Source of the DNA: Nitrososphaerales archaeon TH1920 | GTDB taxonomy: Archaea > Thermoproteota > Nitrososphaeria > Nitrososphaerales > Nitrososphaeraceae | Direction of reading: 5' to 3' | NCBI GenBank assembly: GCA_014523495.1 | Contig: JAATVM010000212.1 | Coordinates: forward strand, 1-12,035 | Length of the DNA stretch: 12,035 bases | Shown: positions 1 through 7,747 of the stretch, one piece after another | Layout of the letters: every line of letters begins with the position of its first letter | Position numbering within the stretch: position 1 is the first letter of the stretch | Program-made: the position numbers and the translations under genes | The notes under the pieces: generated by a model | What the model saw: only the letters and a program-made list of their open reading frames with translations | The model's database searches: none | What the model was told of the DNA's origin: nothing

Positions 1-1
1 G

Positions 2-568
2 GAGGTACTTGTGATTGGGGCAGGTCCAAGTCTGGAAAAAAATATTGAGTTTATCAGGAAAAATAAAAAGTACATAAAGATAGCAGCCAATGGTGTGGTG
101 GAGATTTTGCTCAATAAGAAAATTAGACCAGACATAGTGGTCTCGGATCTTGATGGAAATCCAAGATTTCTAAGGATGGCCGAAAAATTGGGAGCAACGA
201 TGGTTATCCATGCTCATGGAGATAATATAGATAGTATGGAAAAAAATGTTCCTAAATTTAGAAAAATAATTGGTACAACTCAGGTAATGCCAACTGAGAA
301 TGTATATAATTTTGGAGGATTTACTGATGGGGATAGAAGTGTGTTTATGGCTGAAGAAATGAGAGCAAAGAGTATTACTTTAATAGGTATGGATTTTGAT
401 AACAAGCCAAGGAAATTTTCAACAAAGGACAATGATGTTAATATTGATTTAAAACGAAAGAAATTGAGAACCGCAAAAAGATTGCTTGAAATGCTAGGAA
501 AGCAATCTAAATCTAAGTTGATTAACAAATCAGGGACAAAAATAAGAGGCATTAAATCACAGCCATGA
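2..568 (+). CDS. mptE: 6-hydroxymethyl-7,8-dihydropterin pyrophosphokinase, MptE type (5' end cut off by the window)
   Basis: Archaeal MptE-type (DUF115) enzyme that transfers pyrophosphate from ATP to 6-hydroxymethyl-7,8-dihydropterin, a step toward tetrahydromethanopterin-type C1 carriers; cytosolic. The frame is open from base 2 and reads EVLVIGAGPSLEKN, so the GTG at 11 lies inside the glycine-rich GAGPS motif and is not the true start. An N-terminal stretch is missing beyond the left edge. Visible family marks are the nucleotide-binding GAGPSLEKN loop, the acidic DIVVSDLDGN motif about 45 residues in, the GGFTDGDRSV segment and GMDFDNK near residue 125. The C-terminus is complete and basic. 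The protein reads as intact apart from the window cut. Family assignment is from recognition of these motifs. Confidence 0.85.
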   Translation, partial: EVLVIGAGPSLEKNIEFIRKNKKYIKIAANGVVEILLNKKIRPDIVVSDLDGNPRFLRMAEKLGATMVIHAHGDNIDSMEKNVPKFRKIIGTTQVMPTENVYNFGGFTDGDRSVFMAEEMRAKSITLIGMDFDNKPRKFSTKDNDVNIDLKRKKLRTAKRLLEMLGKQSKSKLINKSGTKIRGIKSQP

Positions 569-640
569 ATTATTCATTTGTCTTCAACCGCAAAATTAAG
601 TGAAGGGAAGCAATTTATCAGTTGTAGTTAATGTGAAAAA

Positions 641-660
641 CTATTATATGTTTTTAATAT
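641..660 (+). promoter_or_regulatory. TATA-box promoter of the 674 gene
   Basis: TTATATG at 644-650 is centred about 27 bases before the ATG at 674, the position expected of an archaeal box A for a leaderless transcript. No Shine-Dalgarno site precedes the ATG, which agrees with leaderless initiation. Spacing is seen in the sequence; promoter activity is inferred. Confidence 0.5.
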
Positions 661-673
661 AATAAATCCTGTC

Positions 674-1348
674 ATGTCCAGTTTTTCAGAAGATGATATT
701 CGACGTGCAGCCGAAGTGCGTGAATGGTTGGTTAAAGAGGTTACCAATAAAAAAGAGGAACTCGATAAACTTCGTGATACCCTTCTAATAGTTGATTCTT
801 TGTTAAAAAAAACAAGCTTCATAACAGCATCAAATTTTGAGTCTTCTGCTACTAACATAAAGGATAAAATTGTTCCAGAAATCCAATCTGTTCAAGAAAA
901 AGAAAATGAGATGACAACCAAAACCAAATCCAGTTCCGATTTAACTTCAGAATTAGCAAGTAACGATAATTCTCTTGATGATAATCAAGGGGTGGAGATT
1001 AAGCCCTTAAAGCGAGCAAAAGATAACTTTTTGATATCGAACGCAGAATACACCTCAACATATGTAAAAATACCTTTGGTAAATGATATCAATCTAAATA
1101 TTAATACTCCTCCCTTTAGATCTTTTTTTATAAACCGTATATTGGAAGGAATGAAGACAAAGGATAAAGAAAAAATTCAGAAAGGTGAAATTAGTGAATC
1201 TGACATCATAGATTTTAAAGTAGATAGCGATCAAAATGGAATGATTAAGAGCGTTACAGTTTCAAATTATCGAGAAAAAGAACGGCTTAATGAAATTTTT
1301 AATACAGCAACATGGGTTTTTACCAGAATGTTAGAAAAAGGAATTTAA
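674..1348 (+). CDS. Conserved-looking coiled-coil protein of unknown function upstream of guaA
   Basis: A 224-residue soluble protein that I do not recognise by name. Residues 6-47 are a charged helical segment with heptad-like spacing (RRAAEVREWLVKEVTNKKEE), likely a coiled coil. Residues about 55-110 are a polar Ser/Thr/Asn/Asp-rich linker. Residues about 115-224 look like a folded domain, ending in RLNEIFNTATWVFTRMLEKG. No signal peptide, membrane segment or catalytic motif is visible. The ATG has a well-placed TATA box and no Shine-Dalgarno site. The stop lies 7 bases before guaA on the same strand, so the two are probably cotranscribed. That is the only hint of role; a link to purine metabolism is unproven. 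I have the impression that similar proteins occur across Thaumarchaeota, but this was not searched. Confidence 0.8.
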   Translation: MSSFSEDDIRRAAEVREWLVKEVTNKKEELDKLRDTLLIVDSLLKKTSFITASNFESSATNIKDKIVPEIQSVQEKENEMTTKTKSSSDLTSELASNDNSLDDNQGVEIKPLKRAKDNFLISNAEYTSTYVKIPLVNDINLNINTPPFRSFFINRILEGMKTKDKEKIQKGEISESDIIDFKVDSDQNGMIKSVTVSNYREKERLNEIFNTATWVFTRMLEKGI

Positions 1349-1355
1349 CGTTGTT

Positions 1356-2888
1356 ATGGATAAAATTGTTGTACTAGACTTTGGATCGCAATACAGTCAC
1401 TTAATTTGTAGACGAATTCGTGACTCCAATGTATATTGTGAGCTTTTGCCATATAATTCTCCCTTAAGCTTGATTGAAAACTTAGAACCTAAAGGAATAG
1501 TTCTCTCTGGTGGTCCTTCGAGTGTGTATTTGCAGGGTTCTCCAAAACCAGATAAGCAGATTTTTGATATGGGAATTCCTGTCTTGGGAATATGTTACGG
1601 TCATCAACTAATTGTTGATGAATTTAAGGGAAAGATAAAACGTTTTGATAATAGGGAATATGGCTATGCCGATTTAGTTATTGATGATAATTCAGACTTA
1701 TTTAAAGGCATTAATAAGAAAATAAAATGTTGGATGAGTCACGCTGATGCTGCTGAAGATATTCCAAATAATTTTGAAATACTAGCACATACGGATAATT
1801 CTTTTTCTGCTGCAATAGCAAATAGAGATAAAAAAATTTATGGAATCCAGTTCCACCCAGAGGTATCACATACCGAACAAGGGAATAGAATTCTAAGAAA
1901 TTTTTCACAGTCCATAAGTAATGCAAAACCAGATTGGACAATGCAAAATTTTATTGACTTTACTATCAACGAGATCAAAAGAAAAGTTCAAGATGATAGA
2001 GTATTATGTGCTATTAGTGGAGGGATTGATTCTACGACCCTTGCTGTTTTGCTTAATAAGGCAATAGGTAATAAATTGATAAGCGTTTTTGTCAATAATG
2101 GATTATTAAGACTAAATGAAGAAGAACTGGTTCCTAAATTAATAAACAAATATCTTGGTATTAATACTGTTTGCATTAATGCAGAGGAACGCTTTTTGTC
2201 AAGGCTAGAGGGAATAGGGGATCCGGAACAAAAAAGAAAGATCATTGGAGAAGAATTCGCGCAAGTATTTTTACAGGTAACAAGAGACTATGGGCCATTT
2301 CAATGGCTTGCTCAAGGAACCCTATATCCGGATGTAATCGAAAGTGGCTTTTCTAAAGGCCCTGCTGCTGTCATTAAGACGCATCATAATGTCGGAGGTT
2401 TACCTCAATGGCTTAATTTGAAAGTATTAGAACCTTTTAGAAGTTTGTATAAAGATGAAGTGAGGCAAATTGCGGTTCTATTAGATATTCCAAATGAATT
2501 CATAAAAAGACATCCTTTCCCAGGTCCAGGGCTGGCGGTTAGAATTATTGGTGAAATCACTGCCGAAAAAATTAGAATTGTTAGACATGCCAGCAGCATT
2601 GTTGAAAGTGAACTAATGATATCTGGTTGGTATGATAAGGTGTGGCAAGCATATGCAGCAGTAGGTGATGACCTTGCTGTAGGTGTACTTGGAGATGAAA
2701 GAGTTTATGGTCACATAGTAACAATAAGGATTGTTGAATCGTTAGATGCAATGACCGCTGACTGGTCAAGGATACCTTATGATTTGATATCCAAAATCAG
2801 TAATAGAATAACAAATGAAGTCAATGGTGTTGCTTGGGTCACTTATTCAGTATCAAGCAAACCACCTGCTACAATAGAACCACAATAA
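1356..2888 (+). CDS. guaA: GMP synthase (glutamine-hydrolysing), fused two-domain form
   Basis: Makes GMP from XMP, ATP and glutamine, the last step of de novo guanine nucleotide synthesis. The 510 residues hold both domains in one chain, whereas many euryarchaea split them. The class I glutamine amidotransferase domain (1-about 190) has the nucleophile Cys80 in GICYGHQL, and His167 and Glu169 in HPEVSHTEQG. The ATP pyrophosphatase domain follows, with the PP-loop SGGIDS at 221-226. The dimerisation domain begins around the HPFPGPGLAVR segment and ends in SSKPPATIE. All key residues are present. The last two residues (PQ) differ from the WE common in bacterial homologues. The ATG at 1356 is 7 bases after the upstream stop and has no clear ribosome site, consistent with translation within an operon. 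The stop is one base from the stop of the convergent kinase gene. Confidence 0.97.
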   Translation: MDKIVVLDFGSQYSHLICRRIRDSNVYCELLPYNSPLSLIENLEPKGIVLSGGPSSVYLQGSPKPDKQIFDMGIPVLGICYGHQLIVDEFKGKIKRFDNREYGYADLVIDDNSDLFKGINKKIKCWMSHADAAEDIPNNFEILAHTDNSFSAAIANRDKKIYGIQFHPEVSHTEQGNRILRNFSQSISNAKPDWTMQNFIDFTINEIKRKVQDDRVLCAISGGIDSTTLAVLLNKAIGNKLISVFVNNGLLRLNEEELVPKLINKYLGINTVCINAEERFLSRLEGIGDPEQKRKIIGEEFAQVFLQVTRDYGPFQWLAQGTLYPDVIESGFSKGPAAVIKTHHNVGGLPQWLNLKVLEPFRSLYKDEVRQIAVLLDIPNEFIKRHPFPGPGLAVRIIGEITAEKIRIVRHASSIVESELMISGWYDKVWQAYAAVGDDLAVGVLGDERVYGHIVTIRIVESLDAMTADWSRIPYDLISKISNRITNEVNGVAWVTYSVSSKPPATIEPQ

Positions 2889-2889
2889 C

Positions 2890-3930
2890 TTATTCATAAT
2901 TGTCTCGTACGAGATCCAATGCTTCAGCTATTGAAGGAGGTTCAAATTCTGTGCTTCCAACATATAGTGAAGCATAAGCATTTGAAAATAACAGTCTTTC
3001 AGTTGCGTCTAAACCCGCAAAATATCCTACTAGATCGGCGGCATCCCAACAATCTCCAGAACCCGTAAGTTTTTTAGGAACTGTATAAAAAGAATTAACA
3101 AATAGGACATCCTCTCCATCAGACCATGCAGCTCCGATCCTTGTATGAAGATCGATTTTAAGTCCAAATTCGGATGACAATGTTTTTACAACTTTTTTTA
3201 CATTTTCAATATCATTCAAGTCTAAAGATACCCGGGAATCAAGATTACAAGCTTTTAAGAGAGAAGTACATTCATTTTCATTAATGCTTAATACGTCTAA
3301 TAAAGAACTTAAATTCTTCAATGTGTCTTTAAATTCTTCTTTTCTAGTTTCTATATCAGCAGGATCCAAGAAATGAAAAGCCTTGGGAGAATTACTAAAT
3401 AAAAAGTGAGCTAATTCGGTTCCTTTCAGATTGCTTCCCCAATTTGTCAATACAACACCTTTTGCAGAATTGATTATTTCTAAATCTGTCGGCGGACTAA
3501 ACATTTCAGGACCAAAATTCTTATTGTCTCCTATGTCACTCATCATTACGTTAGCATATGTTTCTTTGCTGTCATGAAACTCAAATGATGTAGTAGACCC
3601 GTGTTTGCCATTTTTTACAAGTAAATTAACACTATTTCCAAACTTTGAGAAGATCGATTGAAGTATTGATGTTCCAATATTATCGGCAACAGTAAATAGT
3701 GTCACGGATAATCCCATTTTAGCTAAACAATAGGCAACATTAACTGCATTGCCGCCCTTAATATCAAATGTACTAACTCCCCTTATACTTCCACCTCCAA
3801 TTGTTGTTTTGCTATCGATCATCTTAAAGAGTTCATCTTTAGAATTTATTTTAATAATCCTATCTAAAAAAAAATCAGGAAGTACAACTATTGTACCATC
3901 TAGTCTAAGCCGTTTTAGTTTTTCGAACAT
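2890..3930 (-). CDS. PfkB/ribokinase-family carbohydrate or nucleoside kinase
   Basis: A 346-residue ATP-dependent kinase of the PfkB family, which phosphorylates a hydroxymethyl group of a sugar or nucleoside. The N-terminal signature with the glycine pair and Asn is GGNAVNVAYCLAKMG (59-73). The C-terminal signature is LTGSGDCWDAAD (288-299), with the GSGD anion hole and Asp293 as expected catalytic base. The SINENE segment (215-220) fits the N-x-x-E magnesium motif. The substrate cannot be told from sequence; ribose, fructose-phosphate or nucleosides such as adenosine are all possible. The ATG has no Shine-Dalgarno site, and TATA-like sequence (TATAGATATATAA on the minus strand, 3944-3956) lies just upstream, so a short-leader or leaderless transcript is likely. 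It follows the thermosome gene on the same strand after a 120-base gap and is probably a separate unit. Confidence 0.88.
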   Translation of the reverse strand: MFEKLKRLRLDGTIVVLPDFFLDRIIKINSKDELFKMIDSKTTIGGGSIRGVSTFDIKGGNAVNVAYCLAKMGLSVTLFTVADNIGTSILQSIFSKFGNSVNLLVKNGKHGSTTSFEFHDSKETYANVMMSDIGDNKNFGPEMFSPPTDLEIINSAKGVVLTNWGSNLKGTELAHFLFSNSPKAFHFLDPADIETRKEEFKDTLKNLSSLLDVLSINENECTSLLKACNLDSRVSLDLNDIENVKKVVKTLSSEFGLKIDLHTRIGAAWSDGEDVLFVNSFYTVPKKLTGSGDCWDAADLVGYFAGLDATERLLFSNAYASLYVGSTEFEPPSIAEALDLVRDNYE

Positions 3931-3978
3931 TTGCTAAAATGATTATATATCTATAGTTTTTATTTAAAGCGTTTCAAA

Positions 3979-4000
3979 CCTTAAAAATAAAATAATTTAG
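3979..4000 (-). terminator. Possible T-rich terminator after the thermosome gene
   Basis: On the minus strand, about 50-70 bases past the thermosome stop, the transcript would read AAATTATTTTATTTTTAAGG. Runs of T without a strong hairpin are the common archaeal termination signal. The region is AT-rich throughout, so this is weak support. Confidence 0.3.
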
Positions 4001-4050
4001 ATATTTTTTAAATTGTCTTGTAAACAATTGATATGATAATAAAAATGAAG

Positions 4051-5745
4051 TTACTCCATGTCCATTCCGCCCATTCCGCCCATTCCGCCCATTCCGCCCA
4101 TTCCGCCCATTCCGCCCATTCCGCCAGGCGGACCAGCAGGCATCTTAGATTTACTAGAAGCTATTACATCATCTATTCTTAGAAGCATATTCGCGGCTTC
4201 TGATGCAGATTTTATTATTTGCTGTTTAACTGCTATAGGTTCGATCACATTCTGTTTATACATATCAGTAACAACAGTATTTATAACATCTATTCCGGTC
4301 CATTTTGCACCCTTACTCTGTTTAGCTCTTAGTGTTGTCATGGTGTCTATTGGATCCATTCCTGCATTTACTGCAAGTGATAGAGGAATTGTATCTAGAG
4401 CATCTGCAAACTTTTGAACCGCCAACTGTGCCCTGCCTTCCATGTTACTGGACCATTGACGCAATTCATTAGCCACAAAAGCTTCAGGTGCGCCACCTCC
4501 TGCAACTACTACCGGATTTTCTAAAACATCTTTTACTACCATTAAAGCATCGTGGATGGATCTATCAGCCTCATCGACAACTCTTTGAGATCCTCCTCTA
4601 ACCAAAATTGTTACAGCCTTTGGATTTTTGCATCCCTCAATGAAAACCCACTTATCTGTTTCAACTTTTCTCTCCTCTACTAAATCGGCTGAACCTAAAT
4701 CCTTTGAAGTAAAATCATCTAAATTATTTATAATTCTGGCACCGGTTGCTTTAGACAGCTTTGACATGTCACTTTCCTTGACTCGTCTGACGGCAAGTAT
4801 GTCTTCTTTTGCCATATAATGCTGTGCCAAGTCATCGATGCCCTTTTGACATAATACAACGTTTGCGCCAGCTCCCTTAATCTTATCAACCATTGATTTT
4901 AACATCCTGTTTTCTTCCTCAAGGAACATTTGCATTTGTTGAGGATCATTAATTCTTATCTCAGCACTCATCTCTGTTTTCTCTATTTCTAATGCAGAGT
5001 TTATGAGAGCGATTTTTGCTTTTTCTATTTTCTTTGGCATTCCGGCATGCACAACTTCCTTATCTAGAACTATTCCTTTGACTAGTTTGCTATCTCGAAT
5101 GGAGGTCCCTGGTTTCTTTTCTACTTTTATATTATCTAAATCTACCCTTAGTTTCTTACCATCATCAATACTTTCAGCAATTTGTTTTGTAGCATCTACT
5201 ACCATTTTGGCCAATATAGGACTATCATCAGAAACAAGTTTTGAATACATGCTTGTTCTAGCAATATTTGTCAAGACATTTCTATCATTGACATCAATTT
5301 TTATACCAATTTTTTGTAAAAATTCAAGGGCTCGTTCTGCAGCTGCGGTATATCCATCTACAATAACAGATGGATGTACATCTTTGTTTACTAACTCCTC
5401 TGCTTTTTCCAATAGCGCCCCAGCAAAAACAACTGCCGATGTAGTACCATCTCCTACTTCGTTATCTACAGATTTGGCTACCTCTACCATCATTTTTGCT
5501 GCAGGATGTTGAACATCCATTTCTTTAAGAATTGTAGCACCATCGTTTGTTATTGTAACATCTCCAAGAGTATCGACCAGCATTTTGTCCATACCACGAG
5601 GGCCTAGACATGTTTTTACCATCTCCGCAATAAGCTTGGCGGCTACAAGGTTATTTCGTTGTGCTTCTTTACCTTTGCTTTCTCTGGTTCCTTCTTTTAA
5701 TATTAAAACTGGCATTCCACCAGCTGTTGCTTGAATTGATTCCAA
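4051..5745 (-). CDS. Thermosome subunit (group II chaperonin, TCP-1/CCT family)
   Basis: ATP-driven cytosolic folding chamber subunit. With the start chosen here it is 564 residues, a normal length. Motifs are LGPRGMDKML (47-56), the nucleotide motif NDGATIL (67-73), GDGTTS (98-103), the VVAGGGAPEA region and VNAGMDP near the C-terminus. The tail is seven GGM repeats and then DME. Start choice: a GTG at 5757 gives a longer frame, but it lies inside the Shine-Dalgarno site AGGTGAT (5753-5759). TTG at 5745 is 7 bases downstream of that site and yields MESIQATAGGMPVLILKEG, which matches the usual N-terminus of thaumarchaeal homologues. A clear TATA box lies upstream. No partner subunit gene is in the window, so I cannot say whether the complex is homo- or hetero-oligomeric. 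Confidence 0.96.
   Translation of the reverse strand: MESIQATAGGMPVLILKEGTRESKGKEAQRNNLVAAKLIAEMVKTCLGPRGMDKMLVDTLGDVTITNDGATILKEMDVQHPAAKMMVEVAKSVDNEVGDGTTSAVVFAGALLEKAEELVNKDVHPSVIVDGYTAAAERALEFLQKIGIKIDVNDRNVLTNIARTSMYSKLVSDDSPILAKMVVDATKQIAESIDDGKKLRVDLDNIKVEKKPGTSIRDSKLVKGIVLDKEVVHAGMPKKIEKAKIALINSALEIEKTEMSAEIRINDPQQMQMFLEEENRMLKSMVDKIKGAGANVVLCQKGIDDLAQHYMAKEDILAVRRVKESDMSKLSKATGARIINNLDDFTSKDLGSADLVEERKVETDKWVFIEGCKNPKAVTILVRGGSQRVVDEADRSIHDALMVVKDVLENPVVVAGGGAPEAFVANELRQWSSNMEGRAQLAVQKFADALDTIPLSLAVNAGMDPIDTMTTLRAKQSKGAKWTGIDVINTVVTDMYKQNVIEPIAVKQQIIKSASEAANMLLRIDDVIASSKSKMPAGPPGGMGGMGGMGGMGGMGGMGGMDME
4063..4125 (-). repeat. Seven perfect tandem copies of a 9-base unit encoding Gly-Gly-Met
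   Basis: CATTCCGCC on the plus strand is repeated seven times without a mismatch and reads GGC GGA ATG on the coding strand. It makes the flexible GGM tail of the thermosome, which in group II chaperonins projects into the cavity. The codons are identical in every copy and locally GC-rich, which suggests recent expansion by slippage. Confidence 0.97.
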
Positions 5746-5752
5746 TTTACAT

Positions 5753-5759
5753 ATCACCT
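5753..5759 (-). promoter_or_regulatory. Shine-Dalgarno site of the thermosome gene
   Basis: The coding strand reads AGGTGAT, a full match to the complement of the conserved 16S 3' end (GGATCACCTCCT). It stands 7 bases before TTG at 5745 and overlaps the competing GTG at 5757, so it decides the start in favour of the TTG. Confidence 0.7.
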
Positions 5760-5784
5760 AAGTAGAATATCTTAGATTTTATCA

Positions 5785-5803
5785 TGCCTCTTTTATAGTT
5801 TTA
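5785..5803 (-). promoter_or_regulatory. Thermosome promoter (TATA box)
   Basis: The minus strand reads CTAAAACTATAAAAGAGG, with a consensus-like TATAAAA at plus-strand 5791-5797. Initiation about 26 bases downstream would fall near 5768 and leave a short leader carrying the AGGTGAT site. A small dyad, CTAAG (5758-5762) with CTTAG (5771-5775), sits over the expected initiation region and could be an operator, but it is short. Confidence 0.6.
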
Positions 5804-5851
5804 GGAAAAATAGATTTATTTACATTATTGAGTATAGGGCAATATTATTTC

Positions 5852-5880
5852 AACCTTACAGAATTTCAATCTTGTAAGTT
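5852..5880. repeat. Inverted repeat in the thermosome/ctaB intergenic region
   Basis: AACCTTACA and TGTAAGTT form an 8-pair stem with one bulged C and a 12-base loop. It lies between the two divergent promoters in a 320-base gene-free stretch. It could be a regulator site or chance; no function can be assigned. Apart from this, the two promoters and the leaders, I see no gene in 5760-6061. Confidence 0.35.
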
Positions 5881-6007
5881 GGTTTATTGAATCATGTTCT
5901 GGTATGTAATTCTTCAATCTCCTGGAATAGGTACAGCTAGTTATTTTTTATCTGTTTTGTCTAACCGCATTTGCCGGATAATATGCCATATTACCAAATG
6001 ATTCAAG

Positions 6008-6057
6008 TTTAAATAAATGAGCGTTCATATTGCCTTTAATCATAAATCTGTCGAGGT
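6008..6057 (+). promoter_or_regulatory. ctaB promoter and ribosome-binding site
   Basis: TTTAAATAA at 6008-6016 is a reasonable TATA box and would start transcription near 6038. The Shine-Dalgarno site GAGGT at 6053-6057 is 8 bases before the TTG at 6066 and only 4 bases before an out-of-frame ATG at 6062. The spacing favours the TTG. Confidence 0.45.
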
Positions 6058-6065
6058 ACAAATGA

Positions 6066-6953
6066 TTGATTCCACAAGTAACCCTCACGAATCGGCTAAA
6101 AAATTATTATGAACTTACTAAACCAAAAATTTGGTATCTCCTAGTTTTTACTGCTTTTGGATCGGCGATAACTGCTTCATATACGACTGATAACTTTCTT
6201 TCCCCGGTCCAGTGGATCTTTCTTCTTGTGGGTATAGTTACTGGATCTGCGGCTGCAGATGCTTTAACGGGGTATAATGATCGTGACATTGATGCCATTA
6301 TGGATAGAACTAAAGCACGTCCAATTCCTTCTGGTAGAATTTCTCCCAAAAATGCGCTTATTTTTGGTTTACTTTTGGCATCTATATCACTATTCTGTGC
6401 TTGGTCAATAAACTACTTGACTTTAGGGCTCATGGCATTTGGTCTTTTCGACAATATTATAGTATATAGTAAGTGGTTGAAAAGAAAAAGTCAAACCAAT
6501 ATTATCCTTGGAGGTTTCTCAGGTGCAGTTCCAGCATTAATTGGATATGTAGCAGTCACAACAGAGAATATAGAAATAGGTTTAGTAATGGCCGGACTAG
6601 TTTTCTTATGGATTCCAACACATATTTGGAGTTTGGCATTACATGTAAAAAACGACTATACAAAAGCAGGTGTACCAATGCTTCCTGTTGTTGCGGGTGA
6701 AAAAAGATCTGTACAAGTGATAGCTGGTACAACACTTCTAATGGTGGTATTTAGCATAATACCTTTTTTCCTAAATCAATTCGGCTTGATTTATTTTATT
6801 ACTGCCATATCTGCGGGTATTATTATGATAGTTACGTCATTATGGCTTTTGGTAAGACCCGGTGAGAAAGTTTCGTGGCTTCTTTTCAAAATCTCGAGTC
6901 CCTATTTGACAGCTTTATTTGTTGCATTCATGATAGATGCGATATTTCACTAA
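6066..6953 (+). CDS. ctaB: Protoheme IX farnesyltransferase (heme o synthase), UbiA family
   Basis: Integral membrane prenyltransferase that adds a farnesyl group to heme b to make heme o for terminal oxidases. It has 295 residues and about eight or nine hydrophobic segments. The first Asp-rich motif is NDRDID (71-76), followed by RTKARPIPSGR. YSKWLKR (134-140), the GGFSGAVPALIGY segment and WIPTHIWSLALH (182-193) are typical of CtaB/Cox10 rather than other UbiA enzymes. The frame opens with TTG directly after an in-frame TGA, so no longer N-terminus exists in this frame. Family similarity begins at about residue 10 (RLKNYYELTKPKIW). An overlapping ATG at 6062 in another frame runs 16 codons and would join this frame if one A were removed from the A6 run at 6098-6103; see findings. 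The stop overlaps that of nep1. Confidence 0.93.
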   Translation: MIPQVTLTNRLKNYYELTKPKIWYLLVFTAFGSAITASYTTDNFLSPVQWIFLLVGIVTGSAAADALTGYNDRDIDAIMDRTKARPIPSGRISPKNALIFGLLLASISLFCAWSINYLTLGLMAFGLFDNIIVYSKWLKRKSQTNIILGGFSGAVPALIGYVAVTTENIEIGLVMAGLVFLWIPTHIWSLALHVKNDYTKAGVPMLPVVAGEKRSVQVIAGTTLLMVVFSIIPFFLNQFGLIYFITAISAGIIMIVTSLWLLVRPGEKVSWLLFKISSPYLTALFVAFMIDAIFH

Positions 6954-7633
6954 ACATAATTTTCACATTCATACAGAACTCTTGCAATAACTACATGTGA
7001 TTCTAAACTATAGGGACTAATCGAAAATAGGTTGTTAAATGTTTGACTTATTCTTTCTGAAAAATGTCCTCTTTGGAAGCCTCCGATTACAAAACAATAA
7101 TTTTTAGAATTATTGACTACATTATGCAGTAGAATATCACTTATTTTGCTTTTTGTTCCTTGTACAGAGAATCCAAAAAGTAAATCCGGTCTGATTATTT
7201 TCTCTATTAAATCATTAAAGCTAACAGTCTCTTTTAGCTCTATTAAATTCGGTGAGTTGTTGTTTTTGTGTCTGTTAAAAATACTAGCCATCAGTCTCTC
7301 AAATCTGAAATAATTTTTTGGAATTCTCAGATCTTGATTTATTATTATTAATTTATTATCAAATGTGGACACATAAACTTGCAATTTTTTCTGCATAAAT
7401 AATGGAGTTGAGAGTGCTTCAACCAGATCGAAATGCACTATATCTGGTCTACCACGCTTCCACCATTGCTGTATATTTTTTTCAACCATAGCTTTATGAT
7501 GATAACTAATATCTAAGAGAATCTCATTAGGACCTCTACCAACTCTTCTGCAGTGATTCTTTACAGATGGATGATTTTTCAGAATTTGTGGTACTATTTC
7601 TATGGCTGCTTCAGCAATTACGAGTGAATACAA
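6950..7633 (-). CDS. nep1: rRNA small-subunit pseudouridine N1-methyltransferase Nep1 (Emg1)
   Basis: SPOUT-class, SAM-dependent enzyme that methylates N1 of a pseudouridine in 16S rRNA and assists small-subunit assembly. It has 227 residues, a normal archaeal length. Diagnostic segments are LVIAEAAIEIVP (4-15), GPNEILLDISYHHKAM (34-49), KRGRPDIVHF (59-68), LRIPKNYFRF (102-111), and the IGGFQRGHFSE segment (183-193) that forms the SAM-binding trefoil knot. The start is TTG, directly preceded by an in-frame TGA, so translation cannot begin further upstream in this frame, and the N-terminus aligns with known Nep1 proteins. There is no Shine-Dalgarno site, which suggests a short leader. It is divergent from rnp4 and convergent with ctaB. 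The neighbourhood nep1, rnp4, rps19e and pdcd5 is consistent with a ribosome-biogenesis role. Confidence 0.93.
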   Translation of the reverse strand: MYSLVIAEAAIEIVPQILKNHPSVKNHCRRVGRGPNEILLDISYHHKAMVEKNIQQWWKRGRPDIVHFDLVEALSTPLFMQKKLQVYVSTFDNKLIIINQDLRIPKNYFRFERLMASIFNRHKNNNSPNLIELKETVSFNDLIEKIIRPDLLFGFSVQGTKSKISDILLHNVVNNSKNYCFVIGGFQRGHFSERISQTFNNLFSISPYSLESHVVIARVLYECENYV

Positions 7634-7747
7634 TCAGATTTACACAAAATTAATTTCGTTAGATGACATTTATTTCATAGCATTTTAATATAGTAGAACG
7701 TAATTACTAGTTCTCGACGAGATGGATTATGTCAGAATTGAATTTTA

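Noticed and set aside
4063..4125. CRISPR-like short regular repeat
   Set aside because: The repeats are contiguous 9-base units without spacers and are in frame with the thermosome GGM tail.
5003..5512. 169-codon plus-strand frame inside the thermosome gene
   Set aside because: Antisense shadow of a strongly conserved coding sequence.
5894..6001. 35-codon plus-strand frame upstream of ctaB starting MFWYVILQSPG
   Set aside because: No ribosome site, no recognisable motif, and it spans the region leading to the ctaB promoter; chance frames of this size are common.
6473..6700. 75-codon plus-strand frame inside ctaB
   Set aside because: Shifted-frame shadow of ctaB membrane segments, with no start signals of its own.
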